This document shows positions 1-12,200 of a DNA stretch of 64,000 nt, piece by piece. A program made the position numbers and the translations under genes. The stretch's first letter is position 1. Each line of letters begins with the position of its first letter. The stretch comes from Casuarius casuarius (taxonomy: Eukaryota > Chordata > Aves > Casuariiformes > Casuariidae): positions 6,756,580 to 6,820,579 of the forward strand of contig PTFA01000024.1 in the NCBI GenBank assembly GCA_003342895.1, in the 5' to 3' direction. The notes below the pieces were generated by a model. It searched no databases, was not told the DNA's origin, and worked only from the letters and a program-made list of their open reading frames with translations.

Positions 1-1056
1 TTCAAGAATTAGCATTGCTTTAGATGCCCTTGTCAATGGAAGTAATTGGTGCAGGGAGAGAAGGAAAATGGAGATATGTGAAAGTATGTGAATACTTTCA
101 TAAATAGAAAGAAGGTGACCTTCAGCTGGGCCTAAGTCTATTTTAATTCTTGCTGTTCTTTAATGTGCCTGTATTTGGTGGAGTTTACCACAGATTAAGG
201 GCCTATAAAAATCAACTGGAAAACTGCCCCAGTTTTAGGTACACAATACTTAGCTACCAGCTTTGTACTAATATAAGCTGTTAAAATCTGGTGCACTGAA
301 ATGACTAAAAACAGTTGTGATAGTATTCAGGATATGAGGAGATAGCAGCATATTGCTCTCAGTGCACAAATTAAATGATGTGCATAAAATTTTCCTTTTT
401 TAATAAAACCAGGAGAATGGAGGTTGTTGGACCAAAACATACAAGATTCACTCTGCTTTTTGTTGTATTAATATCCTGCATATATAAAACAAACTTGAGG
501 GTTGTCAGTAGGCATTCAAAAAAAGTGACCAACTTGGTATGAGCCTTTGAAGCATAGTGCATCATATGGGGAATTCCTCCCCACCTCCCCAAACCGACAA
601 CGCAACCAAAAAACCCCCCAGAATATTAGAAGCAAATACCACCAGTACAAATTTATATATCTATACAAATCTATTCTGAGTTGGTATATGCAAAAAATAA
701 AATATATCTGCAAATTTCCACCTTATGCTTTCAGACAGATCAGTTGAGGGGTTGTAATTTCTTTTGTAATATTATAAAAACAAGAATAGCTGAATGAAAC
801 ATGGATGTGACATTGAGCTGAAATGCTTTTGCATACATTGAAATACAGCGTGTAGCAGAGCACAGAAGATCTCAAAGGTGAAAAAGAACAGAGGCTCTGT
901 TGGAAAAGTACCAAGTGCTCTAATGGTTAGAGAGGATTGACATACCTAGAGATACAGAGCCGAAAACAAATTCTTCAGTGTGTATGTAGAGACAAGTGTT
1001 GGCTCTCAAATGGGGGAATGATGATTTTTTAGAGTCAAGGAGAGCTAGCAGTCATG

Positions 1057-1062
1057 TTTATT
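1057..1062 (-). promoter_or_regulatory. AATAAA polyadenylation hexamer, minus strand
   Basis: A canonical AATAAA on the minus strand, about 135 bases downstream of the TAA at 1198-1200. It has meaning only if the minus-strand candidate exons are real. The hexamer is common by chance in AT-rich DNA. Confidence 0.2.
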
Positions 1063-1197
1063 CTCTCAAACTGACTGGATTTGTTCAGTACATGAGATTA
1101 TGGAACAGGTGAGGCAGATTTAACTACTACAGGTTAAGGTTTAATGGGAAACAATGAGCAACCATGTGGTAATTACAAAGGAAACAGAGGAGAACTT

Positions 1198-1440
1198 TTA
1201 GTCCATTACAGAGTCCTGATCTGTCTCTTCCAAAGTGTTGTTTACTTCATCTGAAATCACCAGAGAATCATAGCTCTGAGCACGTTCCAGTATCGTGCTT
1301 TCAGTCAACATGGTTTTCTTTGGTGTGATTACAGCTTCTGTTTGCTCTGTGAGAATTTGTTTGAATACAGTAGGGATTCAAGCAGTCCTGTGCTGAGATC
1401 CTTTTTGTCTATTTGTACAGGAATCAACTTTGTCTCCATC
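1198..1440 (-). pseudogene. Candidate terminal exon of an unrecognised minus-strand gene, with an in-frame TGA
   Basis: Read on the minus strand, a good acceptor (pyrimidine tract ending TTTTCACAG at 1441-1449) is followed by a frame of 20 codons starting DGDKVDSC, then TGA (1378-1380), then 59 open codons ending NNTLEETDQDSVMD and TAA (1198-1200). The residues look protein-like (acidic, Thr/Ser-rich) and match no family I know. The frame follows on from the candidate exon at 1569-1652 (phase 0 to phase 0), and AATAAA occurs at 1057-1062, about 135 bases past the stop. A second open frame from the same acceptor (METKLIPVQIDKK...) runs 36 codons. If real, this is a decayed exon or one truncated by a C-to-T nonsense change. 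Chance remains quite possible. Confidence 0.25.
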
Positions 1441-1568
1441 CTGTGAAAATAAAACAATGATAGAACTTGTTAAGTTTCCCACAGTCTCCTCTTGGAGGTG
1501 TAAGAAGGCTTCCAAGAGAGAGGAAAAAAAAGGGAGGTTCATTCTGAGTGAATTGCAGGAGTTCTCAC

Positions 1569-1652
1569 AGGGCTCATCCTGATTTCTGTTTCAACATCTA
1601 CATAAACTGACTGACTAGATCTGATTTCAGTCAATGGATATTTCACTGTCTC
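1569..1652 (-). pseudogene. Candidate internal exon of the same minus-strand locus
   Basis: On the minus strand, CTAG (1653-1656) is followed by 28 open codons (ETVKYPLTEIRSSQ... to ...VETEIRMSP) and then a GTGAGA donor at 1563-1568. It is exactly 84 bases and phase 0 at both ends, so it joins in frame to 1198-1440 across an intron of about 128 bases, a plausible avian size. I do not recognise the protein. Such short open stretches also occur by chance. Confidence 0.22.
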
Positions 1653-4371
1653 CTAGTTAATAAGTGTATTAGGGAAAATGTGGCCTATTTAATATTTCTC
1701 TGTACCAAAGATTGTAATTATATATATCTGATGCTAACAGAAGTGTGTTACTCCTTTTCTTAGAAATCTTTCCACAATTGATTAGTAGCTGGCAGTAGTT
1801 GTTATTTTAGTTTTAAAAAAGTAAACGCAGGAAAGGTATTGATCAGTTTCTCAGTTGTAATAAATTTGTATAGTCTCACTGAAATCGTGTAAAAGGATAG
1901 TGGGTCTCTTCCTGCTTACATTTGATTACCATTCAAATATTTTGAAGAGCTTTTTCTTGTTCTCCTTCTTCTTCCTGCTCCCACAGGGAATAACCATCAA
2001 ATCTTAAAATTATTTATGATTATTTTAGTTATATGCTCCTATCCTGGAAGTCTTACTGCACTACTTACATACTGGTAAATGTTGAAGAATCAGGTCATAA
2101 ACATGCAATTGGAAGCGGGGAAGGTGCTGTCTGTTTACAGACTTATGCCCCTCTGTCCATGCTTCTCACTCAATTCATTATGCTTACACCTTGAGAAAAA
2201 ATACTAAATTAATTTAATGTGATTGACTTCTATAAACATATAACATGCCTTTTTTTGCTTGTGTTGCTGAACACGTCCTTTGCCTTTTCTTGCCTTGCCC
2301 TTTTGCAGTGCTTGTAGGTTGGCGTATGTTTGTTACTTTTTTGTAAGTGCCTGGATTGTTCTGCTAAGCATGTCCCAGTGACAGAATTCCCTACAAGTAT
2401 TGAAATTTGAGACTTAAATCTTGTGTGGAACCAGCTCTGCTCCAGAGGGCTGTATTATTGTGTCTGTTAATTACAGGAAAGAGGGACTGGCTCCCTGTCA
2501 AACTTGCATTTAGTGGCAATAATATAATTTACCATTGCCTTTTTTTTAACCATGCAGATTTATGGCTTTCTCTAACTAAAAAGTCAATTGTTTCCAATAG
2601 TTTTATGTACCTGTCAGACTTTACTTGTACTAGTTGTACAATTTTGTGAAATCAAAAAAGAATTAACCATTACATTAATGTTATAGCATCAAATAAACGA
2701 TTTACAGTTGTATTCTGAGAGTGATTTTAAGTATATCTTTACAAAAGATTCCATGGATAAACTCTTCGCTTTCACACACAGTAATCTGTTTCAAAATAGA
2801 AACAAAACTAGGACAAGTTCTTGCAGACAGTCTCATACAAGTAAATTCTATCAGAATCGGTGACACTTCTTAGGTAAATAAGAATAGCTTATGAATGTAA
2901 ATAAGAATATTGGCTTGCAAGTGCATTTGTACACCAGAATCAGGTTTCCTAAAGATAAGTTTCTAAACTTCTGCTCTGTAGAAATAAATGCTAAATGGGG
3001 AATCACTTTACCTGCAAGATTATAGCTGTTTACCTGCAAGATAAATAGATGTTTAGCTAGAAAAAATAGTTCTGTGCAGAACAATCTCTTGGGTGAAATA
3101 ACTAAGATAAAGGTTGTTATTTTGTGTTGGGGCTCCATTTATCTGCATACTTTGATTACATTCCCAGTGTGAAAAGGTAACGGATTTCAGTAACTGATCT
3201 AAGTATTTGTATTAGCTATATTGATATTGCTCATTTTTTTCTTTAAGTGAAATGAAACTTTTTGCCAGTCTTAAATTAATTGGATCTGATGCTGTGTCCT
3301 TTTTCTGCAGTAGAGAAGTCTCATCTTTTGAATTGACTTATTTTTTTTCTCATGTGCTGGCGCATACAGAGCTGTTTAAAAACATTCTTTTCTGAACTAA
3401 CTTCTTAAGTAAACTGACTTTGACTTCAGCTTTGAAAAATGTCGTATATTTTTATCTGTATTCCCTTTAATTGCTATTTACTTGTCAGTGCCTGCCTTAG
3501 ACTATTTTTGTCTTCAACTGAGTCATATTTCAGTTTATTCCATCTCTTCTGCTAATGCCCTGACAATGCTTTAGACTGAGTTATGCACTCAGAACCATTC
3601 TATGAGTAGAACTTCAAGTAAATCTTTAATCTTTACTGTAAATCTTTACTAGTTTAGAGTATTCTGTCTTCATAAGAGTCCAGTATGACTGCTGTTAAAT
3701 GAGTGAGACTATTCCTGCTCCAGTGCCAATACACTGCTAAATCCCTGCATTCTGATGCTCTGCGTTCCTTTCATTCAAGACTGAAGAACTCTAAGGCAGG
3801 AGAGGGAGAGATCTCCTTCCAAATGTATGTGTATGTTTGAATTGTAACCCAAACCCAGCAGGTTTACAAATTCCAGGGAGCATAATTAATGTTGAAATGC
3901 TGGAGAAAGACCAAGTGAACAAAAGTAAAATAAGGAGTACTGGTTATATCCCTTAACTACTCCTATCCATTCATGTTAATATGGGGGGGGGGGCTATTAA
4001 GAGAAGGTAATTGGCATTTATGCATAAGTGACACAGTAATGGGCTAAAGAATCTGTTAAACCACGTTAAACTTGAATTCGCTCAATTGAAACTGCAGTTC
4101 ACTTCCCTGATCTAATGTGTAGAAATTGGCTCACCCTAGGCAAAGACTAGTTAACAAAGTCCAAATAGGAGGATTGGTGTCTCCTCTCTTATCTATACAG
4201 AGTTAGTCCGCAAGTCCTAACCTCTGAGGTATCTGCTGACTTGCCACTAGAGCAGCTTGTTTTGTGTTCAGAAGGTGTAGGAGAGTGGGTGTGGGTGTAT
4301 TCTCTACAGATCATGCGTAGACTGTGACATGGATGATAAGCAGACTTTCTCACTAACACCATAATCTTTAC

Positions 4372-4647
4372 CTGAGCTAAAGGATTAACAAGCAGTAACT
4401 GTAAACTATTCTCTACATGATTCAACTCCAAGGAAGAGTTGGCAACTGTCACATGAAGCGCACTGTTACTTGCTACAGAGCATCTAGCATAAGTTTTAGA
4501 AATAAGGAATCCTCTTCTTTGTTCTAGTCTTTGGGAGTGGAATGAATTACGGCATGTGGGGCACGTGATGTAGCCAAACGGATAAGGCATATGGGTTTTG
4601 AAAGGCAAGATGAATAAAGCTTTTTGATGGATCTGATGGATTTTTTA
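4372..4647 (-). other. Unidentified minus-strand open frame with CPTC motif and splice-like ends
   Basis: This is the core of the longest open frame in the window outside AGTPBP1 (about 139 codons, 4189-4608 in the minus frame). It includes PYPFGYITCPTCRNSF and later NSSLELNHVENSLQLLLVNP, and then meets a GTAAAG donor (4366-4371) directly after GCT CAG. An acceptor-like TTCTCACACAG lies at 4648-4658, but the frame does not stay open back to it: a TAA sits at the junction, so either a frameshift or a start at the Met near 4590 is needed. I cannot assign it to a family. It may be a chance ORF. Confidence 0.15.
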
Positions 4648-5414
4648 CTGTGTGAGAATTCGCTTGCCTAACTGTGAAGTTCCCTACGGTATTTGGAAAA
4701 CTGACCTTGGATATAAGAATTATGCTTTCAACAGAAATATTGACTATAATAATTGGTAGAAATTAGATTTGGACTGGATTTCTGTTTAACAACCCTTGCT
4801 AAAGGGCTGCTGCTTCTTCAGAAGATTTTTGTGAACTGCCAGGGTAAGAATTTGACCTTGGAATTCTTAACGGTTTGTTTTGTGCGAAACTCCATCTTAA
4901 GAACTTCATGAAAAAGGAGATATTATTTGTTTCTACAGGTGGAAAAGTGGCAGAGAGGGAGGTTGAGCTGCCTGCTTCCAGAAGTCACCAGCTGGAGTAT
5001 TTTTGAGTGGCTCAAAACCAGGCACATAGAGGTTAATCTACCATAATGCTTAATGGCAGAGTGCTTCACGCACTTTGTCTTCATACTACTAATATGAAGT
5101 ATTATTTCCCTTTTGCAGACAAAGATACGGGAGGGAAAGAAAAGAAAATGAGGCCTTTGGCAATCACTGATCACTAATCTCCTGAGTCTTCTTTTGTGCC
5201 TCAGTGCCCGGGGTATTAGGGATCTATAAGCCTCATCTGCAGCTGTGAGTGCTCAGCTCTACTTAAGCACAGGTGCAGGAGCTTCACCGAGTCGGCGGGG
5301 GAGAGCACCAGGAAAATAAGGGCAACCCAAAGAGCGCTGCCGAGCAGAAGGCTGGCACTGGGGGCCGGCACAGGCGGGGTTAATTCACGCGACTGTCATG
5401 CAGCTCCTGCCACC

Positions 5415-5536
5415 ATGCGACTCCTGCAGCATCTGCCGGAGCAGCCGCAGCCGCCCCCGCTGCCCGTCCCGAGGGGCCGCCGCACGGCAGCGCCGCCGCC
5501 CCTCCCGCAGCCCCCCGCGGCGCCGCTCTCGCCCCC
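5415..5536 (+). other. Proline-rich ORF with strong start context running into the gap
   Basis: The ATG at 5415 is preceded by GCCACC, an excellent initiation context. It opens a frame beginning MRLLQHLPEQPQPPPLP and rich in Pro, Arg and Ala up to the N gap. Another ATG in a different frame lies 17 bases upstream (5398). Downstream of the gap the frame can stay open to about 6212 if the gap length is right. It could be an upstream ORF in the 5' leader, an alternative N-terminus or a chance GC-rich ORF. No known domain is visible. Confidence 0.2.
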
Positions 5537-5968
5537 NNNNNNNNNNNNNNNNNNNNNNNNNNNNNNNNNNNNNNNNNNNNNNNNNNNNNNNNNNNNNNNN
5601 NNNNNNNNNNNNNNNNNNNNNNNNNNNNNNNNNNNNNNNNNNNNNNNNNNNNNNNNNNNNNNNNNNNNNNNNNNNNNNNNNNNNNNNNNNNNNNNNNNNN
5701 NNNNNNNNNNNNNNNNNNNNNNNNNNNNNNNNNNNNNNNNNNNNNNNNNNNNNNNNNNNNNNNNNNNNNNNNNNNNNNNNNNNNNNNNNNNNNNNNNNNN
5801 NNNNNNNNNNNNNNNNNNNNNNNNNNNNNNNNNNNNNNNNNNNNNNNNNNNNNNNNNNNNNNNNNNNNNNNNNNNNNNNNNNNNNNNNNNNNNNNNNNNN
5901 NNNNNNNNNNNNNNNNNNNNNNNNNNNNNNNNNNNNNNNNNNNNNNNNNNNNNNNNNNNNNNNNNNNN
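5537..5968. other. Assembly gap of 432 N in the CpG island
   Basis: A run of 432 N inside the most GC-rich part of the window, a typical failure of short-read assembly across a GC-rich promoter. The true length may differ. It probably hides the transcription start or first exon of AGTPBP1. Confidence 0.98.
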
Positions 5969-6290
5969 GGCTCCGTCCTGCGGGCTGCCCTGTCCGGCGG
6001 GGCGCCTCCCTGGGCCGCGGGCCCCCCGCTGCGGGGGGCGGTGGGGCGGCCGCGGGGGTGGCGGCGCTGCCTTCCCTGCCCCCGGCCGAGCCCGGCCGCG
6101 CTGCGGCGGCTCCGGTCTGTCCCCGCGGCCCCCTCTCGTTCCGCGGTCCTGCTGCGCTGCCCGCCTCGGAAACCGGTATGGGTGTTGCAGGGAGAAGCCG
6201 CTGCTGAAATAACAGCTAGTGTGCCGTGCGGCGCAGTCTGCCGAGTACCCGTTTGCGAGTCCCTGTGTCTGAGTTTGTTAATGTGCTGTG

Positions 6291-9200
6291 GTTTTTCTCC
6301 CCCGGTTTCCCCCCGTCATTTGTGGAGATCTGCCGTATTTCTGCAGGTATAATTTCAAATGCTGGAGAGGGACTCTGAGCAATAACCTGCATATAGCGGG
6401 TGATGGTGCTTTTTTCAGTTACTGTGTTCTCAAACGCTGAGCTTTGAAATTGTTTAGGGAATCTTGCTCAGATAAACTATCGTTTTTCCTTTCTTCTAGC
6501 TGTAAGCTTTCTGTTGTATGTTGTGGGCAGAGATCTTACTTATGAACTTGCACTGTGTAAAATGCTGTGAAGCTTTTCTGTGGAGTTGTAACACGAATGC
6601 AGGCTTCGTGTATTTGTTTCTCCCTCTTGAGGAAATTAGATCCGCAACAATAAGCATATTCTCACTAGTGATGCTCTTTAGAGGAACGGGTATCTGTGTT
6701 AACCTTTATTGGCTCTATTTCGTGAAAAGGCTTCCCTGTTTTGCAAGTAGCTTTTTGTTTATATTTTACTGTTGCATGTAATGACAGGGTGATGATGATG
6801 GTAATAGGATGGTGTTGATAGGATAGCCTCACTTTCTGGCTAATCCTTCAATGAAAACATACTTGTGACCTACGAGTTTTTCTGAAAATGCTTATAATAC
6901 TTCACATTTTGTGCTATGAGGTCAGTGCAAGTGTGTGTTGGAGTAACTTTATTTTTGGGTTAGGGAGTGGCAAGAGAAACTGCTTGGCATATTTAAGTTT
7001 TTTATGTAATAGCTTTCTCTCTTATCTTGAAATTGTGGTCACATGCAGTAAGATCTCCTTTTTGACAGGGCTCTCTTTAGCCGTCAGTGACTCATATGGC
7101 CTTTGTAAGAATTGCTAATATTATTTTCTGTGCCTTTTCTTCTCTCTTTGTTTTGAGATAATCCATTTCTTCAGTCAGAAACTTGCAAAGATAAGAATGT
7201 TTTTTATCAGATGTACTCATCTACTTTTCTTTTAAAGGCTGTGTTCTATTCATGAATTCAGAAGGCAGTGTACTTTCCTCAACTCATGAATTTGAGAACA
7301 CCAAAATAACACTGAACTTATGCACCATGCACCACACCTATGTTTTAACAGACAGATGGCTTATTAATGAGCATATTTGGAGGAAAAAAAAGTCATGAGA
7401 TTCAAAGTAGTCCGGAAAACAGCTGCTGCTGCTCTAACTTATGTCAGAGCTGTAATCAGCCCCAGGATCAGAGAAACGTTGTTATGACCTGGGTGTCTCT
7501 TCACCTACTCCCGGGTACCTGCACCGTGCTCCCGAGAGTTTGTCCCGTTGTAGCTGGCAACAGAGGCAGACTGCTGAAACGCCATGCAACACTCTGAAAA
7601 AAGTTACGATTTCTGTTGCTAAATGATTCTTCAATCCTTGTCGAATGGGTACTAAAACTGTCGTGAGTCTGTGTGTCTCCCTGCCAGCCGCCTTTCCCCC
7701 CCATTTCTAGGGAAGGGGAAAGTCTGGAAATGGGATTCTGAACTGTTCCAGCGTTCACCACTTGAATTCATCACCAGCGGGTACAGAATCGCCTCTGATT
7801 AGCGAGAATGACTGGAATTAGCGCTGCTAATGCGGCGCTGTGCTTCCGCTGAAACGTCTTTCTAGCCTGCGTGTTGGAGTGGAAACGTGAGGCTGGAAGT
7901 CACTGTAATATTGTTATAACTCTCCTGAATATTAAAGGTAGTATTCTCACTGGAAAAACTGAAGCCTTCTTCTGATTTCTCTTGACAACAACAAACATAT
8001 AATTAGTGAATATGTGGGGTCTTCTTGAACTGGATTCCTATTCTTACTAGTTCAGAAAAAAATCCTTGTGTATAAGCACTGTGCTTCAATATTTGGATAT
8101 CACTTACTCTTTCACAGGAAGGTCCTTGTATCCTCCTAACCTTATTGAAACAAAAAATGTTCACATTAGGTTTTTATGCATGTGGTGAGTTTGTCTCAGG
8201 TTCAGTCAAGATAATTTCCTTTTCTGGATCTTCCTGTTTATATCCAGATAACTTTATTGCATACCCCTTATTTCAGCAGAACAACTTTTTGCTGTTTGTT
8301 TCTGATGTCTTAGTACACTACTATGAATTTTGTTATGATTGCCAGCATAAATTAAGAACAGTATTTTTATGAAGCTTTCAAAAAAAAAAAAAAAAGTGTG
8401 TACTTTTATTCCCTTGAAGAAGGAAGGGGAGGATGATGAACCAAAGTACAGTCTTGATATATGGGTGTTTGTTTGAAGTGATACCTGATCACAGACCTGA
8501 CTTTCAGTACAGGCTTTGGGGTGACAGCAGCTCACGGTAAAGTTTTCATATTAAAAAAAATTTTCAAATTCTCTTCCAGCTAAAAGCTTTCGAATTTGAA
8601 AAATACTCCCTTATCTTGTTAGTAGATGGTAAACAATCAGTTGAGTTTTGCTACAATTAGTTTACCCTCTTGGGAACAAATCCTCCAAAACTATTCATGA
8701 GATGCTACAGTTGGAGTGGGAAGGCTTCTGAGAAGACTCTTTGAAGTCCTCTTGGCTTATAGAAGGAGCTTTTACCTCAGGTTCAGGCTTTAGCCTAGAG
8801 AAGGCATTTGGTCCACACTCGCTTCACAACTTTTCAGCAATGTATCTCATGACTGCTGAGCCTTTGCAGCCTTTAAAAGTCATGGTGATACCCCACTGAA
8901 CACACTTGGGAGTCTGGGTACTTGACAAATAGGTTGAAAGCTCCTGTGAGCTCTTGCTCTTGGGAGATCACTTCCATGATACGGATTTCCAATATCTGAA
9001 AGAACTGAATGCCACTCGAGGTGCTCTGGCCATGGTGTGTAACTGGAGTAACTTGAGTATTTAAACTCCATGAACGACACACAGAGTGTGATCATGCTGC
9101 ACTGGATAGCTGCTTGTATCAAGGTGTCGGGGGGATCTGTGATGGGGATATATGCATGGACATGTCTTCACGCCCTGTTACTACCCCCAGCTTAACTCTC

Positions 9201-12200
9201 CGGTATCCTCTGCATCAAGAAGATTATGAACTGTGTTCAGTGTGTGTCCTTGATGCATAGACAAGTCAGCATGGTTTATGCTTGGAAAAAAGGTTTTGCA
9301 ACAGTTAAACATAGAGGAGGGGAACCCAAACATCCTTCCTTTTTTCTGCAGCAGCTGCACAGATGAAAATCCTGAAGCCGTCCACCTAAAAGCTCAATAC
9401 ATTAAAAGGTGCATATAAAAGTTTTACTTCACATTTAAATGCCTTATGATTTTTTGAGAAGTAGGATGTCCAGGGTTTTGTATTGTGGAGAGAGGTAATA
9501 CTGTTTTAGTTGCTTCATATATAAGTCATCAGCTAAGTGGTACAAATTGAGGTTTTGGAAATAGTAATCGTCACTAAGATATTTCATGGGCTGCGAGATG
9601 ACTGCGTTTCTACATACTAACAAGCAGAATCAGCTTAAAAGTTGAAGAGCTGGAGATGCATTTGAGTAGAAATTGGGCAACGTGGAGCCATAGTGAGTGT
9701 CCGTCCCCCCCCCTTCTGTGTCAAAACCAGGCTTGACAGTTCGCTTTCACTCAGCTGGTGAACTAACCAGGGTAGGTGTTTGGGCCGATGTCTTTGCAGA
9801 CCAGCCTTAGCCATCCTGATGGCATCAGCCACAGGAGCAGTCCATGGGCTAGGTGCTGGCTAGTGTTTTCGAGGTTCAGCACCATACTGATGTGACATTG
9901 CCAAGCTGAGGAGCTGACGAAAGTAGGCTGGAGTAATACTGCACTTACAGCACGTGCAGTTCTTGGTCAGTATTTGGTGTAGGGAAGTGCCTCATTTCTG
10001 CTGTGATTGCCTCTTCCCTCCTGGCTATTTCTCTTTCCGTTCCCCTTTTTCCCCCCTGCACCATTCACCTCCTGCCTGACGAAAGGGTTATGTTAGCTGG
10101 GCAAGGAGCAGCTGACTTCTGCAATAGTTCTGTCAACTTTAATCATGCGAGCTCTGGAAAGGATACCCTGTGAGCCTGATGATAGCAAGCTTGTCGTGTC
10201 CTGGACGGTAAGATTACCGAGTGCCTGTAACTTCCTAGGAGCTTCTTTCTAGGCAAGAAATAAAGTGCAATTTTCTTGTTTTTTTGTCTTTTTTTCTTGC
10301 TGGCTTTGTTTTTTAAAGGGAAGAACAATTAGGTATTTACAGCTCTTATTGGCTACATGTATCAGACTCTGTTTTTGCAGTTAAGTGGACTGGTGGTAAA
10401 CAGTTGTGTGACATAATTGGCAGCCTGCTCGACAGGACTTGGGTGCTTCAGCTTCTGCGAAGCTTTAAGTATGTCCTTTCAAATGTCCGAGTATATACTG
10501 CACTTTATCTAGTCATGTGAGAAGGCCAGCACTTTGCTATAATGCAGCAGCATGCAAACGAATCAGCTCATGCCTCTTGTTTCCCACTATAAATATTTAT
10601 AGGAAAGGGTACAAGGAAAAGGTAATAGCTGATTTAAAAGTAATTTTTCTTCCAAGAGTGAAAGTTCTTAGCCTTTTTATTTTCAATTTGAAAACTAGAC
10701 TCTTCCATACCAAAAATCTGTGAATTTTCACTGCTGTGAGGAGGCTTATCCTAAATTTTGAGCATAGGGCCTATTTCTAAAAGTGTAAGTTTACTGAAGT
10801 AAAAAGTCTGTCCCTGCAAACAACTTAGTTTTATGTTTAAAAAAAAAAAAAAACCTCAAGTACTGTTACGGAATTAAGGTTGCATAGAGGAATACAAAGA
10901 ATGCAGTGGTCTTTTTATACTCTTGTATTTAAACAAACCCTTTTCAGTGTCTTGGGAAGAAAAAAATTCACACTATAAACAGTTTCTGAGACTTTGTGCT
11001 GTGTGAAGTGATGGCTTGTCAAAGGCCTGTCTGCTTCTGGTTTAATTCCCATTGGGGCTGGGGGACCCACATGTGCTTCTATGAGAGGCAGAACTGACTT
11101 CTGGAAGCCTAAACTAAGAAGGCCATGATCTGATCTTGTGGAGAGTTTTAACTGAGTTGTAACTTCACAAGTCTTTTTTTTACCCAGTATATGTGAAGTT
11201 TTAAATCATTACATGGCTTCTTACTTCATAGTAATGTTTCTCTACTTAATTATGTCAAATAATAATGACCTATGAAATTGTCCTCTTAATTCTGTATTCT
11301 GTCCTGTCTCTTTCGAGTATTAGACTTTTTTATCTTGTAGTGTTTACAAAGCTTTTGCTCAGTTACCTGCTTCCATTATCTGATAAAGTACATAACAAAA
11401 AAAAAACTTGTTTGCTATGCACTTGTTTACAGTTCCTTTTCTTTTTTTAATCTTTTCAAATCAGTAACTCCATGATGAACATAAATGAAGACTGAACTCT
11501 GGTTTTGAAAATACTATGGGATGCTCGTAACTTTGTTATGCTTAGTATTCATAGATGAGCAATCTTACAGGTTTTGCAGACTTAATATGCTAGACATGTT
11601 CAATAAAGCTGAAGCTTTGTTTTGTCTCCTCATGAATATGATTTGATGTGCTGTTGTTACTAAACTGATTTATTTGTTTATGATGATAAAAGGGATTTTT
11701 GAGTTGCTGGACAGATTCAGTGAACAATTGGCCTTTTTTAAAATACAAGTTAAACTAGCTAAACTAGCTATCTTTTCAAGATAGAAGTGTTCCATGGTAA
11801 AGTATTTTGGTCCGCTGCAGCATGTGAATTCAGCTTGTGTAAACTCAATGTCTTCCAGCTTCAGTAGCAAACAGATTATCCTCCTCTTCCCGGCACGAAA
11901 GCTTTAGGGGCTTTTCAGCTGCCGTAAGCTCCAGGGATGCACTTCATCTGGCATGTGCTGGCCGTGCTGCTTCCCAGCACTTCTTTCTGTGGCAGAGTCG
12001 CTTTGCCCTGTCTGAGCAGCCCTGGGAGCTTGCCGGGTGCAAGCAGGCTCGTCTTCCGTGGCCGAAGGCGTTGTGGGGAAACGGGCCCCGTGGCAAGACA
12101 GTCTGATATAATTTCCAAATATATTTTTAACGAGGTCCGTATCAAAAACTTTTGGAGGGGAAAAAATCCAACCTGATGTTGTTTAAAACAAACATAAAGA

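Larger units (their letters stand above)
1..5270. other. Upstream intergenic DNA, no proven gene
   Basis: AT-rich DNA upstream of the AGTPBP1 CpG island. I see no exon of a recognisable gene and no clear repeat family. A G11 run lies at 3983-3993. Two minus-strand stretches (1198-1652 and 4372-4647) look somewhat exon-like and are listed separately. The expected neighbour on this side in most amniotes is NAA35, transcribed away from AGTPBP1; none of its protein is visible here. Confidence 0.6.
5280..6290 (+). promoter_or_regulatory. AGTPBP1: CpG-island promoter and probable first exon of AGTPBP1
   Basis: GC content rises sharply from about 5280 and falls after about 6260, with dense CpG dinucleotides on both sides of an assembly gap. 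No convincing TATA box is visible, as usual for a housekeeping CpG promoter. It is the only CpG island upstream of the start-codon exon, so the transcription start and untranslated exon 1 should lie here or in the gap. Candidate exon 1 donors after the gap are GTATGG at 6176 and CAG|GTATAA at 6347. Exact boundaries cannot be fixed from sequence alone. Confidence 0.75.

Noticed and set aside
2069..2130. Minus-strand 62-base exon-like piece (QHLPRFQLHVYDLILQHLPV) with GTAAGT donor
   Set aside because: The acceptor is purine-rich and poor, the phase does not join cleanly to the 1569-1652 candidate, and nothing is recognised in the residues.
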